The notes under the pieces were generated by a model, which saw only the letters and a program-made list of their open reading frames with translations, ran no database searches and had not been told where the DNA came from. This document shows, piece after piece, positions 35,815 to 48,700 of a stretch of DNA of 64,000 nucleotides. The DNA comes from Lytechinus variegatus (taxonomy: Eukaryota > Echinodermata > Echinoidea > Temnopleuroida > Toxopneustidae), in NCBI RefSeq assembly GCF_018143015.1, contig NC_054758.1:21234501-21298500 (forward strand). The letters run 5' to 3'. Both the position numbers and the translations under genes were made by a program. The first letter of the stretch is position 1, and each line of letters begins with the position of its first letter.

Positions 35815-36655
35815 GCCAGGGGTGGTATTCTGAGATCCATTTTATCTCAGATAAAATAAAATATTTTATCTCCGTTAAAATCACTGAGATAAAATACTCT
35901 TAAAATCTCTCCGAATTGGTATTCTGAGAACAATTTTATCTTCATTTTATCTCTGTAAGACACACCTACTTTTTAATCAATATCCAATTAGAAACGCGCT
36001 TTTATAGCTCTCTCGTGTCACTCAACCAATTGAAATCCATTCCGCCAGGAGGTGTGGCAAAGGGGACAGATTGCGTCAATTTATTGACTTCAAATACGCT
36101 TGCACTATACGCTTGCGCGTCTTTACAGAGATTTCTTTTTAACAAACAGGACAATACTCTCATCTTTTTTCGAAGTCTCTATCGCATCTTTTCGAGCATC
36201 ATTTCAAAGACAATATTAGTCAAGACATATCCTATGAAATACTTTCTGATTGTACAGGAATAACGTTAAGGTGTTATTCTCAATAAATATATAATTTTTC
36301 TTCATTTTCATATCAACATTTGGGGTTAATTCACCTAGAAATATTGGTGAAATCAACGTCGCGGAGATAAAATAGCCCCTACCCTCTTTTAAGTTTATTT
36401 TATTTTTTTCATCAAAATAACTTGGGCGCAAGCACATCATCCGCGTTGCAATACCCAGATACGCGATGGGTATGTCTACGCAGGCATTGTTCTGTTGCGT
36501 ATCATCTAGTTATGCAAGATAAAATTTTTACGCAAGATAAAATTTAAAATTTTATCTCGGAGATAAAATGTCATCTCAGAATACCAATTTCATTTTAAGA
36601 GATAAAATAAAATATTTTAAAGATAAAATGACCTCAGAATACCGCCCAGGGTGCT
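35815..36655. repeat. TIR element with TTTTATCTC arms
   Basis: About 840 bp. Left GGGTGGTATTCTGAGATCCA and right TGACCTCAGAATACCGCCC are complementary. Both arms continue for 100 bp or more as GATAAAATAAAATATTTTATC-type palindromes, with a second GGTATTCTGAGA / TCTCAGAATACCA pair further in. The small frame at 36015-36263 has no family resemblance. Non-autonomous. Confidence 0.75.
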
Positions 36656-37460
36656 ATATAAAATGATCATAGGCCATCAAAGGTCACAATATAAACTTCT
36701 AAAATCGTGAAAATATCACAATGATGAATGTGAAAGATTTTGAATAATCTTCAAGGAACGTTATTTGGAGATGATGCAACGGCCAAATTCGAGCAAAAAA
36801 ATTATGACATGATTGTTGTGTTAATTACTGTGATTTAAAGTCCTCTATAAATGGATAAAACGGTAAAATGAATGTTTCATCAAAGAAATTGGTTAGATCA
36901 ATGTCATCAGAAACTCACGTACCGTAGGCCTATAGTTTTGAAGAATACGGTAGGCCAAATATTTTTCGTACAAAATCCCTGCTTCCACAAAGATACCAGA
37001 TGACCCCCCTCCCATATTCAGGAAAGTATATTTAAAGGATGTTTTAATTCGTTTACAATAACAGTTATAATCATATTTGAAAGTCATTGGAATCATACGC
37101 ATAAATGAACTAAACTCCCGTGATGCAGTGGATATAGCTTTTACAATAAGCTAAAGTTACATAAGGTTTAATAGTGTCACGGCCAAATCTTGCAAGAAAC
37201 GGTTGTGCACAACTAGGCCAGTTTAAGGATTATAGCACTATCTTTGACTGAGATGAATCCACACATTAACAGTAGTATTACCATTCGATGATCAAAACAA
37301 CTATTTTATTTTATCTTGAAAAGTGTGTGTGTATGGGGGGTGGTATTGCACATATTCCATTCTCCCCTCTCCGTAAAGTGGGGGAATGTATCCCCCATTC
37401 CCGGGATACGTCCGCCCGTAAACGAGCATCACCACCACCATCATCATCATCACCATCATC

Positions 37461-39861
37461 CAGGCGCGTACGCAAGGGGGGGGGTTCGGGGGTTCAAACT
37501 CCCCCCTTTTTCGTTTCCTTTTTTTTTTTTTTCTTTTTGCTTGTCTCCCCAGAGGTCGGTCTGGTCAAGGAGTTATCGGGCAAGCGCCTGATAACTCCTT
37601 GGTCTGGTTACGGACAGTTCCCCTACCCAATAATGTATATGACAGCAATAATGAACAGAATCTCATGTTTCCGACGAAAAACACAGAAAAATTTCCGCTC
37701 GCTTCGCTCGCTCCATTTTATTATATCTTTTATTTCCGCATGTCGCCGACATGATCACGGTATCGCCATTAACAAGGCCATACATGATTATCATGATGTA
37801 TACTTATGAATACAAGTGAACCAAGACAAAGACATACGTTTTCTTACAAAATATGTTTTACCAATATGAAAACCAAAATGACGGAAAACGCTAAAATGTC
37901 GGTTAGCTCGCTCCGCTCGCTCGTAATCATTTATGAAATTTCTTAAGTTTCTAGTCTCTTGATCAAGGCCATATCATGAGACTTACGAGCAGAAGGACAT
38001 GTATCATCAACTAATATGTAATCATTACCAACAAGCTATTGAGAAGAATTGTATGTTTTGACGGAAAAACGCAAACATTTCGGCTCGCTTGCTCCGCTCG
38101 CTCGTAATTATTCATGACATTTCTCAAGTTTCTAGTGTTCTGATCAAGGCCATATCCAGGCGCGTAGCCAGGGGGGGCGGTCGCCCCCCAAAAAAAAAAC
38201 GTCCCCAAAAAGAAAAAAAAGAAGGGAAAAAAGGAGAGGAGAAAAGGAAAAGGGAAGAAAGGTAGCTTTGTGTTTTTTCTATTTATTCTTTATTTTTTTC
38301 TCAAAAGAGAAACTCCTTCACTCTTCTTGCTTTAAATTCATATATGAATTTTGCTTCCGCGCTGCGCGCGGTTAAATGACAATATTGAAGTTCTCCATTG
38401 TTCCCCCACCTTTTCTCTAATCCTGTTTTTCCACCTCAGCTATGTGCTTCTTGCCAGTTAAAGTTAAAATTTTATACATTAGGGCATGAATTTGAGTAAG
38501 GTTAGGCCGAAGTAAATGTATGAAGTTATCTTTTTTTTCAATTGATCGCGCAACTTCTGGTCTGGTTGGCTCCAGCGGGTAAAATCTTTATATCAGTTTC
38601 TGCCGTCACCTCCATAAAGTCAGCTTCTCCCGCTTTTCAGCTCATTACTATAAACAACCATAATTTGGGGGCAAACAGGTTCCTAATTTAAAAAGAGGAA
38701 GGTATGGAATTCGTGTCGTATTAAATAAAAAAGTACAATATTTTTTTTATCAAATTGTATTAAACTTCATGTCATTTCCCTGTATACATTCATCTCCTGT
38801 CCTGTTTTGCGCCCTCAGTTTGAAATTTTGAATGACACTTAAGTTTCTTTATATTCAAAATGAAGCGCTTAAGGATAAGTCAAAAAAATTAATCATCCTT
38901 TATTATATAGATAGATAATTTCAATAAATCACAGAAGTTTCAACTTTATGCGCACTATTTTCCTTGTAATGAAGTTCAATAATCTTAGAAAATCAATTGA
39001 ATTAGAGACGATTGGGTATTAGAGATATCTACATTAATTTTGATGAAACGTCCGCCCTTTGAAATTTCAGAGTTTCATTGCTCATCGCGGGGAGGAATAT
39101 CTTCCTCTACCAATCTTCTCCTCTGTTTTGCGAGTTAAAAATATGCACTGATGCTAAATTGTTTGTAATCAAATCTGATCTTTCCAAAGAAAGTTTCAAT
39201 ACATCTTTGAGAATACCCTTTTCTCGGGACCCTTTTTATGGCAAGAAAAATTGATAAATCACTTTAGCTTCCGCGCTTCGCGCAGAGTTATTATCATTTT
39301 AATTTCCGGATTGTATACCTCTTTTGTGCGTTTACAATCACTTTTGAAAACAAGGTTCAAAATCGCAATATAGTCAACCGAATTGGAGGTACTAGAGACA
39401 AGAGAAACGGCTCCTTTTCATTTTAATTTATGAAACACTAAAAGCTTCGCGCTTCGCGCGGGAGGGGGAAACTCCCCATCCCTGCACCCACCCCCTAGGG
39501 AGCGCGCTTCGCGTGCATTTACCGCCCCCTCCAAAATGAAATCCTGGCTACGCGGTTGGCCATTTCATGAGTGCTACGATCCGAAGGACATGTAGCATCG
39601 ACTATGATTCCAACAAACTATTGACAAAAAGGTTATGTTTTCAACGCAAAAACGAGAACATTTCTGCTCGCTCGCGGGTCATGACCGCACTGTTACATAC
39701 CCATCCCCACTTAAATGTTATTGTCTTATTTGCAGCGCTGAAAAAAAAATCATCACCTCCCCCCCCCCCCCGCTCATCACTTTTTAGAGACTGGGCGGGA
39801 GATTCAAAAAAAATCAGTTCGAAACCCCCCCCCCCTTTCAAAAATCCTGCGTACGCGCCTG
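37461..39861. mobile_element. hAT-like TIR element inserted in (CAT)n microsatellite
   Basis: The ends CAGGCGCGTACGCA (37461-37474) and TGCGTACGCGCCTG (39848-39861) are perfect complements. They are flanked by an exact 8 bp target duplication CCATCATC (37453-37460 and 39862-39869). An 8 bp duplication with termini starting CAG is characteristic of the hAT superfamily. The interior has tandem units of about 190 bp containing GCTCGCTCCGCTCGCTCGTAA and GATCAAGGCCATATC (37680-38156, resuming after 39558). No transposase is present. Removing the nested element leaves about 1.0 kb. Confidence 0.85.
38157..39558. mobile_element. Second hAT-like element nested in the first
   Basis: Begins CAGGCGCGTAGCCAGG and ends CCTGGCTACGCGGTTG. 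The flanking 8 bp GCCATATC (38149-38156) and GCCATTTC (39559-39566) form a target duplication with one mismatch. The interrupted tandem unit shows the empty site GGCCATATCATGAG at about 37967. The interior repeats GCTTCCGCGCTTCGCGCGG-like words at about 38355, 39270, 39445 and 39502. No transposase frame. Confidence 0.85.
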
Positions 39862-39869
39862 CCATCATC

Positions 39870-39925
39870 AACATCATCATCGGCATCATCAACATCATCA
39901 TCGGCATCAACATCACAACTACATT
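39870..39925. repeat. (CATCAT/CATCGG)n microsatellite
   Basis: CATCAACATCATCATCGGCATC repeated about twice, then CATCACAAC. It is the right half of the microsatellite whose left half (CACCACCACCATCATCATC) is at 37429-37460, separated by the transposon insertion. Confidence 0.8.
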
Positions 39926-40065
39926 CATTCATATCCAATCAAATGTCTTCCAGGCCATGATCGACATTCAGTGTCCTCTTTCATTTGGTAAACGTAAACT
40001 TCATAATTTTGCCATTCATTCCAGCTTTCTGAATATCTTTTCATTTGTTTTTTTTTTCCTCCAAG

Positions 40066-40131
40066 ATACCATTTCTTCACACTTCACAGTGCAAGAAAGC
40101 GAGTGGGGACTGCACTGCTCACAAATACCAG
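40066..40131 (+). CDS. Possible orphan exon
   Basis: 66 bp between an excellent acceptor (a T-rich tract of about 20, then CCTCCAAG) and an excellent donor (CAG|GTAAGAAT). All three + frames are open, so the reading frame cannot be chosen and no family was recognised. It is about 1 kb upstream of the likely TRMT10B promoter. It could be a 5' exon of an alternative transcript or chance. Confidence 0.25.
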
Positions 40132-40770
40132 GTAAGAATTTAGCCCTTTTTAACACTCCAAGATAGGATTTTACATAATACAAAGATATGGAATTTAGAA
40201 GTAAAATTTTTTATATTTCAAACTGAAAATTCATCTCAAGAACTAATACTGTGACATTTATTTACCTTTTTTTGATTTGGTGCTTTGAGTTGACCTACAC
40301 AGAAATGGGTGTGTGGGGATGTACAAATTTATCAGAATCTGAAAGTCCGTCTTCCCATTTTTGTTCACTCGTCTCGTGCACTTCTAAGTTCTAGTCTGAA
40401 ACCAGACCAAAATAGCTTCAGTCTTTGTACATTGGTTGGGCAAGACTTCCATATGTCCCCTCCACTCAAATTGGAAAAAAATAATGGAGAAGTAGTCAGT
40501 AGAACTAGAAGGGTTATCAAGAATTAAAAGACCTAGGCCAGGCCTATGCGCCTACTACTACTAGTATAAGACAGTGCCCAAATATTAGACAGCTGGCAGC
40601 CGTCTGTTTCGAGGAGTTTTTTAACATTTTTTAATTTTTTTATTTCTCCTCGTCGACAGACGGCTCGCTAGCGTGTCCCCGCCATTAGGGGAGGTACAAC
40701 GCAAAATCCCCCCGGCGGGGCTCATCGAATATTTTCGTAAATATAATGCAATATATAAAAAGAAGCTTAC

Positions 40771-40920
40771 CAAAATGCAGCTTGTTATTTCCTCTAGGCT
40801 TTGATTGGCATTTAAGTGGTGAAAATTCAATTGAAAAGGAACAAAATCAGTGACTTTCCTCGGCTGTCGTGTAGCTCCCAATTCACTCGTTCCTCCGAAG
40901 TCGATAATGTACACAACCAT
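40771..40920 (-). CDS. Possible first coding exon, divergent from TRMT10B
   Basis: A 50-codon frame from ATG to a good donor (ATTTTG|GTAAGC), starting MVVYIIDFGGTSELGATRQP. A GATTGG (inverted CCAAT) lies about 55 bp upstream on this strand. It points away from the TRMT10B 5' region, about 200 bp distant, like a bidirectional promoter. The product is not recognised and the following exons were not found, so it may not be real. Confidence 0.3.
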
Positions 40921-41099
40921 ATGAGGTGGGATGAACTTCCGGGTCAACTGCTTATCGAAACCGTTGGCCAATCAGATCATCTCTTTTACGTCAGGCTTAT
41001 GAATATTAATTTTCTTTTCCTTTTCAACGTTTGCTCGCCCGGGCACTGTATATGTGTGACGTAAAGGTCATGGGGCGGAGTCTAACTTTCGCCGGCCAC

Positions 41100-41205
41100 T
41101 TTTCATGAATAATTCATTACCAACATGGCTGCCCACTCTCCGAGTCGCAAGTGTCAACTTTTAGAGACAATCCTCTGAATGCCAGTTTCAAAGCGGGAAT
41201 TTAGG
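41100..41205 (+). promoter_or_regulatory. Probable TRMT10B promoter and 5' untranslated exon
   Basis: CAACATGGCTGCC at 41121-41133 matches the YY1 core-promoter motif common at starts of housekeeping genes. The ATG inside it opens only 17 codons before TGA. A good donor (TTAGG|GTAAGA) follows at 41206, which suggests an untranslated first exon spliced to the coding exon at 42583. Assignment to TRMT10B rests on position and strand. Confidence 0.4.
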
Positions 41206-42246
41206 GTAAGAAACTGTCGTCACTTAAACATTATCACCTAAAGGTGCATATGAATGCACTGTTTGTGTAAAATATCACGGTATTGAGGAGAAAAACAAGA
41301 AATTAGCCGTGGCCATTGAGCCCCCGTACAAACGACGGTTTAACTTCGGTCTATGTATTTGGTGAGTGAAGCCAACGAAGTTCAGCTGAACAACCAACAT
41401 AACAGAGACCGAAGCTTTTGGTCTACCCAAATATTGGACCAAAACAAAAAGAAAAATTGTATTACAATCATTGAATCAAATAATAATCATGTTTATTTCC
41501 GTAGTACAAATGATGAATATTAATGTCATAAAAAATAGAATTGAAAAAAATGGTAAACGAAAATGATTTACTTGCTATCAGACGCCTATTTTTTTGCCAA
41601 AAATCTGACGGCAGTTTCCAAATATCGGACGTATAGAGTTGTGCGCCGTGATCAATTTCGGCGATTTGAATCATGCTCTAGACTCTAGACCCCAAAATAA
41701 TTGCTTAGGCCTACTTGTTGATGAAATAATTTATTTTAGCTGAGCAAATGCTGAGTTAAATTATAGCTATCAATAATTTTATTAGAAATCGGTAAATAAT
41801 GATAATTTACTTACCAAAAGTCCAAATGGACCTCTTCTGGCTTCGAACATCAAATGTATGTTAGTTGCGTGCGTCTTCATTCTAAAAACGAGCACGCGCT
41901 AACACTTAATCTGACTGATGGATAGATGGTAGTGTTTATCCCGGGTGCATGATCTGGTCAATGCTGTGATGTGGTATGTAGAAACTCTGCCATCCAGCGG
42001 TAACAATGCTCAACTGCCAATGAAATCACTGATTCCATGGAAGTTGCCATCGGATGGCATAGTTACTATAATATTCTACAAATATACCATGATGATCATG
42101 AACTTGGCTGAAAATATTCACAATTAACGAACATTAAAGGTTATCCAAAGGAAGATTGTACTAGTGATGTTCAACATCAATAGTATTCATCAAGAAATAA
42201 GATGTGCACAGTATGGTTCTAAGCGTTTTACTGTGACTCTACAAAT

Positions 42247-42530
42247 ATGATAGATAGGCAAGTGACAAATAATAACAAGTGCTATAATCCAATCACAGCA
42301 CGAACTGAACAATACAGGAACTCGTTCTTCCCATCCACTATCATTGAGTGGATTCAGTGGAATCACCCGAGTGACGCTGTCATCAACTCAACATCGACAA
42401 GCTCATTCAAGAAGGCCATTGACAGAACCTTCTAATCCTCACTCCGCCCTCTCTCACCCGATGCGTCTACGCCCAGGATGGCCCTGCATCGTACACATCC
42501 AGATCCAGTAGCATTATGTATTTCTAATTC
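42247..42530 (+). mobile_element. LINE reverse transcriptase C-terminal fragment
   Basis: The frame at 42247-42435 ends with ARTEQYRNSFFPSTIIEWIQ, then NSTSTSSFKKAIDRTF and a stop. The pattern R.xxYxxSFFPRTIxEWN...SFKxAL is the typical extreme C-terminus of non-LTR (CR1/jockey-like) ORF2 proteins. Only the last 60 or so codons and some 3' sequence remain, so it is a dead 5'-truncated copy. It lies just upstream of the first TRMT10B coding exon. Confidence 0.7.
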
Positions 42531-42582
42531 ATTTTTTATGGAACAGGACCAAGATTTAAGATGAAGATCAGATGATGATGAG

Positions 42583-42750
42583 ATGGAGAGCTCCTCCTCT
42601 GTTTGCCAAGCAGAGAAGAGCTCCAAGATGACTAAGAAGGAAAGGACTGCTTTACAACATCAGAGGTTGGTAGCAGCAAATAACGACCGGCAAGGCCTTG
42701 TACCACGTGTGTGCATAGATCTCAGTCTTGGTCATCTAATGAATGAAAAG
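42583..42750 (+). CDS. TRMT10B: TRMT10B exon with probable start
   Basis: 56 codons to donor GTAAGT. It starts MESSSSVCQAEKSSKMTKKE and ends VCIDLSLGHLMNEK. The ATG has G at +4 and A in the upstream GAG. TGA is in frame 7 codons upstream, at 42562. The basic KRKxEKERR stretch of other family members is absent from this exon. Confidence 0.8.
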
Positions 42751-45700
42751 GTAAGTCATGTTTGTGTAATAGGTCCATAAAATGCCACCTGGGCCCTACA
42801 AAATAAAGGTCAATGAATTGACGTAAGTCTGTTTTTTATGATTGGTCATACACAATGATAAAATGATTTTTAAGAAGTTACTGCTTCAAGACATCAAAGG
42901 TTGAAAATATCCAATATAACCATCAAGGACTACCTTGGGCCTGTTGCATAAAACTTTTTACCTGAGAAAACTCTGGTAAAAACGGGAAACTAAGGTTAGT
43001 CTGATTTCTGCCATTGACTTTAACACAGGGCAAAAACTGAGTTTTCTCAGGTAAAAAAGTTTTATGCAACAGGCCCCTTGTGTTTCATTGATCTCAGTAT
43101 GGGTCATCTTATGAATGGAAGGGTACATTATGAATACAGTTTGCTTAGTCCTACATGTAACTGCCTTAAGGGTCTTTTGACACGTGAATTTGGAATCATC
43201 GTAATGATGATAGCAATTTGTCTGTAGAATCATTTACCTTACAAACATTTTTACCGTAATTTGAGTGAAACTTAACTGGAATTCACCTCCGGAGTAGAAT
43301 TGAATTCATGATTGTGATTCGCATTTGTGATTCTAGTTTGGTTTCACACGTGCTAAAAATTTGTCATTAGCCTTTTTTTTCACTGGAATCGTCATTCAAA
43401 TTACAATATTTTACCGTGTAAAAGGGCAGATTGTCAGGTCAAAGAATGGTGTCTTTGCTCCTCCTTGCCCTAGTAACAAAAGGTTAGCGAGACTGATTTG
43501 ATACAATCAATCATCCACAATATTTTTAAGGAAAAAGTTTTTTGGCCCCCTTGCTTTCTCATCAATTCTTAATCTGCACCTGTCTATTAATGACTACAAA
43601 TGAACAGATATTGAAATCAATATAGGTTTTACTTTTCTATTTTACCATCTATCATTTTATTTGACTGCATGCCAATCGGTTGCACATTGAATTGCTTGAT
43701 ATATGATTTCCTTCAAATTTTTCCATTTGAATTAATCTTTATTTTGTATTTTTTTTTCTGTAATTTTTTTCCATAATTGATCAGGAGATGAGGAGCCTTG
43801 TTTGCCAGATTAGACAGATCTATGGATTTAACCGAAGAGCCGATCATCCCATGCAGATTTGGCTAACCAGTCTGGACACAGAGGGCGACATTTATAAAAC
43901 ATCCCTTCAAAAGAACGATGGATTTGAACTCTATGTGGTAAGTTGAGTTGATGCTTTCATTTGCTTCTGTACTAGTGAGTCTGCCAGTAGATCACACTAT
44001 GCAATTGAAGTATAGCTTTGTTAAGAATCTACAACAGTATGATCTTGATTGTTGTACACCGCCTACTTAGCTTGTTGTACGCGATCAAATGCGAGGCTGA
44101 ATGTCACACATTCGTACCGTTGCACACAAGACGTACCATCCAAAATGTACCGTCCAAAATGTACCATTGCATGGCTTTAGGGGGTGACGTCACAATGCGA
44201 TTTCATTGAATAAGGAAAAGATACTACAATGCGCGTATAGCCCGCTGGCTAAATGCGCAATGTTGTCCAAGATCATGTGCGCTTATCGCTTGTGGGCCCG
44301 GTTTGTGGGATTTTGCTTTTCGCTTTCAGTATTTTGCTCCCTATTCATAGATTACTGGAGGGAAAAACTCTTCTTTTTTTCATATTTTTCGCTAGATTCC
44401 GAGGCGTTGTACAACACAAATAGCGAATATTCTTATTCGTGCAATGGTGCAAGATTTCGCATTCGGTGAAAGAAAGAAACGCTCTATTCAACTCGGCTAA
44501 CGCCTCGTTGAATAGAGCATCTCTCTTTCACCTCATGTGAAATCTCGCACCATCGCAATCATGCCTTTTCGCTATTTGTATATTGTTCTTCTTTCATATC
44601 CATCATCTACAACACCCCCCCCCCAAAAAAAAAAGAAGTCAGATATTGGTCCAGAAATTGGCATATTGCACATCCTTCATAATTGCAGCCATCAAGGCCA
44701 CATCTTATAAGAGTTATGATTGATCCAATCAATCATAACTGTGGAATTCCATCAGTGTCATTTTTTTTTCTGCAGGAAATTTCAAAAAGTCTTAAATTGT
44801 AAACAAAGGCGAACACACCAAATTTTTAAGAAAACGATGAATGTATGAATATACATCTTATCTAGAATTTTTTGGAAAAACATGCATGTTAGATATTGTG
44901 GTTATTGCTGGCTTTCCATAGTTTCGATAAATTGGATCAATCGTAACTGTGCATAACGGGTCCCGGGGGCCTGTCTTACAAAGAGGTGTGATTGATCCGA
45001 TCAGTCGCAACTATGGAAAGCAAGCAAATCAAAGTATAAGATGCATGTTTGTTCAAAAAAATTCTCGCTATGAATGTATATCCATGAATTCATTTATTTC
45101 TTGACAGCTTGATGTGTTCTCCTTTGTCTGCAAAGGACATTTTGCAAATTTCCTGTAGAAAAAAATTATGACACCGATGGATTTCCATAGAGCTACGATT
45201 TATTGGATCAATAGTAACTCTTTGTAAGATGGGGCCCAGGTCTTTGCTACATTTTTTATTGGTAAGGCATGCCATTAGGAGAGGTATAATGTGCTTTGTA
45301 GAAGGCCACAGTTATGCTTTCATTATCCACACCTCAATGTTTGATAGGTCAATCATACATGTCGTCTGCTGTGCAAACCCTTTAAGGGTCTGAATTTTCA
45401 GCCTTCTCATGCCTTGTGTGCTAAAGGCCCTCTCACTCAGGAATTGAAACGCAAGTTTTGTATGTGCTTGTCTTTGCGTGGAGACACACATGTTGATCAA
45501 AGTTTCAATCAGGGTCTGTGCCTGCCGACTAGGCCGATTAGGGGATGTATAATGGACACAATATCATCTATTAAAGAATATTCTGCTTTCATTTAGTGCT
45601 TAATACATCTGTACGATGCCTGTAAGCAACTTCCAGCTATATAATTACCCAGGCATCGGATCCTGGCATGCCTGTGCACAATGTATGCACTTGCTTGCTC

Positions 45701-48700
45701 CACTCTCTGGGGAACATTCCAACAAGAGTTCCAAGACTCCATTGCAGAGCACCCTGCCTGGTACCCATTTACACCTGGGTGGAGAATGGCAAAGTGTGGA
45801 TTGAAGCCTCACCAAAGGACGCTAGGCTAGGTGGTGGGATTAGAACACACGACCCTATGATTACAAAGCCGTAGTCAGAACCACTTCAACATTTCCACGA
45901 TTCTTTGAAGTTTATATGTCCCAATATTTCAGTATTATTCAGTAGAGATGTTGTGGCTCAGTGGATAAGTCTCCGTACTTTGAACCACAACGTCCAGGGT
46001 TCAAATCTCACTGCAGCACCCGCGTCCTTTGGTGAGGCATTTATTTGCCACTCTTCACCTAGGTGTAGTAAATGGATACCCGGTAGGAAGGATGCTTGAG
46101 CATGCGATCAGGGTAGCCGTGCTTAAGCTGGGGTAATAGTATACAGCTCTCTTTAATAGAAACATTTGTATTAAGAAACATTTGTATTAAGAAACATTTG
46201 TATTAAGAACTATATAAATGTTCCATATTAATATCATTGTGCTGTGTAAATGACCTACATGTAATAGAACTCACTGTTGCTCCCTGCTGTTTTTTTTCAA
46301 AAGATAAACAAGACAAGTCAGCATTACAGTGCAATATTCTCCCAGGAAGACGTCATATATTTGACCCCGGATTCTCCAAATGGTAAGAGATGAAATTTGT
46401 TATTCATTGAATCATGATCATAGCATGTCTAGGCTTACTGCTCATCTCATGTCATCTTATATTTACTTTGTCCGACAGTGTTTAAAGAGAAATTCCAGTA
46501 GTTGCAGTAAACACTGATTTCATGAGAAAGTCTGTAAAACAAAGCTTAATTGTCAGTATATCATCGAGGATCTAGATCTGGTACAGTTACATTAACTGAA
46601 CTTTGTGAAATCCTGAAATCTACGCTGAAAATGTTCACACCGAAGATCCCCAACACAGATAAGCGCACGTGGGACAATGTATAATTATTGCTTAGGGCGT
46701 CGGGCCCGACGCCCTACCCGATTCCTGTGCTTATTTGCTGATTTCTCAGCAATTACACAATTTCTTCCAGAATTCTTTGGCACATGCGTTTTATTTATAC
46801 AAACAGACAATTTGGTGGTCATATCATTGGATTCTGTACGAACTCATTTTGATATCGTTACCAAAACTAGCATTTACCTTTAATCTATATGGTTAGATGA
46901 ACTTTTCATGAACCAAATTTGAGAAAGTAAAAAAAAATGTAGGAGTAAGATAATACAAGCACGATAATATAAGGAGTCTGTACAGTCCATGATGCCCAAC
47001 TATGGCAAAAGGAAGCACGTAACACATCAGTCAAATTTGAGTTATTGTTATTTCTCAAACACCCTTGTATGTTGCATGTAAAATTTGGGGAAGAAATCAT
47101 CGTTCTATGGAAAGGTATCGAAGAAAATATGCTGTACAATTGCATTGACGCCGATGTAAATGATGAACACACATTGCTCATTTACAACAACTGATACTTT
47201 TGTAACTTGCTTCCTTATACCAAAGAACGGCACGGCAGAATGGTTTTATACCATGAAACCTCTTTTGAGTTCAATTTTATCATAGTAATCACAGTGACCT
47301 TCAGGTCTTGTTGATTCTTAACATTCTCCTTTTGGTTTGATATATTACATTAAATTGAAGTGAATTTGATACCATTTTATTTAAGCTAAGAAGAGTATGT
47401 GAAATACCAAATTAGTAGGTTTCACAGGTAAATAACCCCCAATTTCTTCATTAATTGGTTTTATAAATAGTTTTGACTGAAATAGAGGCGAGCAAGGTGT
47501 ATATAATCGGTGGACTGGTGGATGAATCAGTGATACCTGTAAGTGTGTGTGTGTTTTTTCCCCCTTTCTTTTTTTTTATTTGGGGGGGAGGGTGAATTTA
47601 AATTCACCCTCAATTAAATGATTGATTATTTTTCTTTTTATTACTGTTATTCTTTTCACGACCAGATTGATTGTCAGATTTGACAATACAGTTCTACAGG
47701 CAATCTGTTTGAATTGGAGAAATCAACTTTGAATAGGTTTCACATGTTAATGTGATCTAAAATTTGCTTTGACTTTAGGGAATATTCAGTTGTACCCACA
47801 TTTTTTTTTATTACTGAAACTGAAAGGGTGGATGATATTTCTGAGCTTGATTTTTGCTTACTATTTCCAATGGAAATACATGTATCTCTGAAATGTCTCT
47901 GCTTATTCCTCTACTTGATGTTATACAGTGCGTCCCATAAAAAAAGAAACCCGTGTTCAGAGATAGATTTCACAATTATTAAATACGTTCTTTACAATAA
48001 ATTTGATACTCATGACAAGATTGGATTCTCCTCTTGAATTTGGAACAGGCAGCTAAGCAAATCGTTCACGAATGGCAGACTGCAAACAATAATAGAGGCA
48101 TATCAGAAACGATTTGCACAGAAACTTTGTGAATCCACTCTCATTTCAGGGATCAACGAGAGAATCAACAAAGAATACAAAAGAAATGCTTATGGGCCAA
48201 ATGTCAAATAAGCACAGTTGTAGTATCTTGTCCCATTTTACTGTGCAACCAAGTTTTGACATTAAAATTCAAAACTCGTCTCGCTCATTAATGAGTGAAG
48301 TGTTTGTCTCATGTTAGGTATCAAAATAAAGAGGAATAATTGAATTATATAACTATGTAAATGAAATATCTCTTGTTTGATTGAAAACGTTGTGATGTTC
48401 TAAGGCACCAAAAGTCTGTGCCGCAACTCTCGGATGGAATCCCAATTACAATGGCTATGGGTGCAAATGTATCTTTTCATTTTGTTTTGTTTATGATGAA
48501 ATGCAAGACTTTTCAATGATAAGGCATTGATTTCTGGCTTTAAAGATGCCGTTCTGGATTTTTGTACAGTGCCTAATGTCATCTTTATTTTTAATTTTTT
48601 GTACAGAATGCGACCTTTGACCTTGCAAAGGAAAGAGGCTATGATACTGCCAAGCTCCCTATAATGAGATGCATGAAGCATGCTGAGAAAGGAACATTTA

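Noticed and set aside
37288..37809. 173-codon frame
   Set aside because: It crosses a microsatellite, the border of the hAT-like element and homopolymer runs. The His-rich and Pro/Ser stretches come from the repeats.
47932..48310. ACAGTGCGTCCCATAAAAAA as one end of a DNA transposon in a TRMT10B intron
   Set aside because: The left edge resembles known transposon-like termini, but no matching right end or target duplication could be found.
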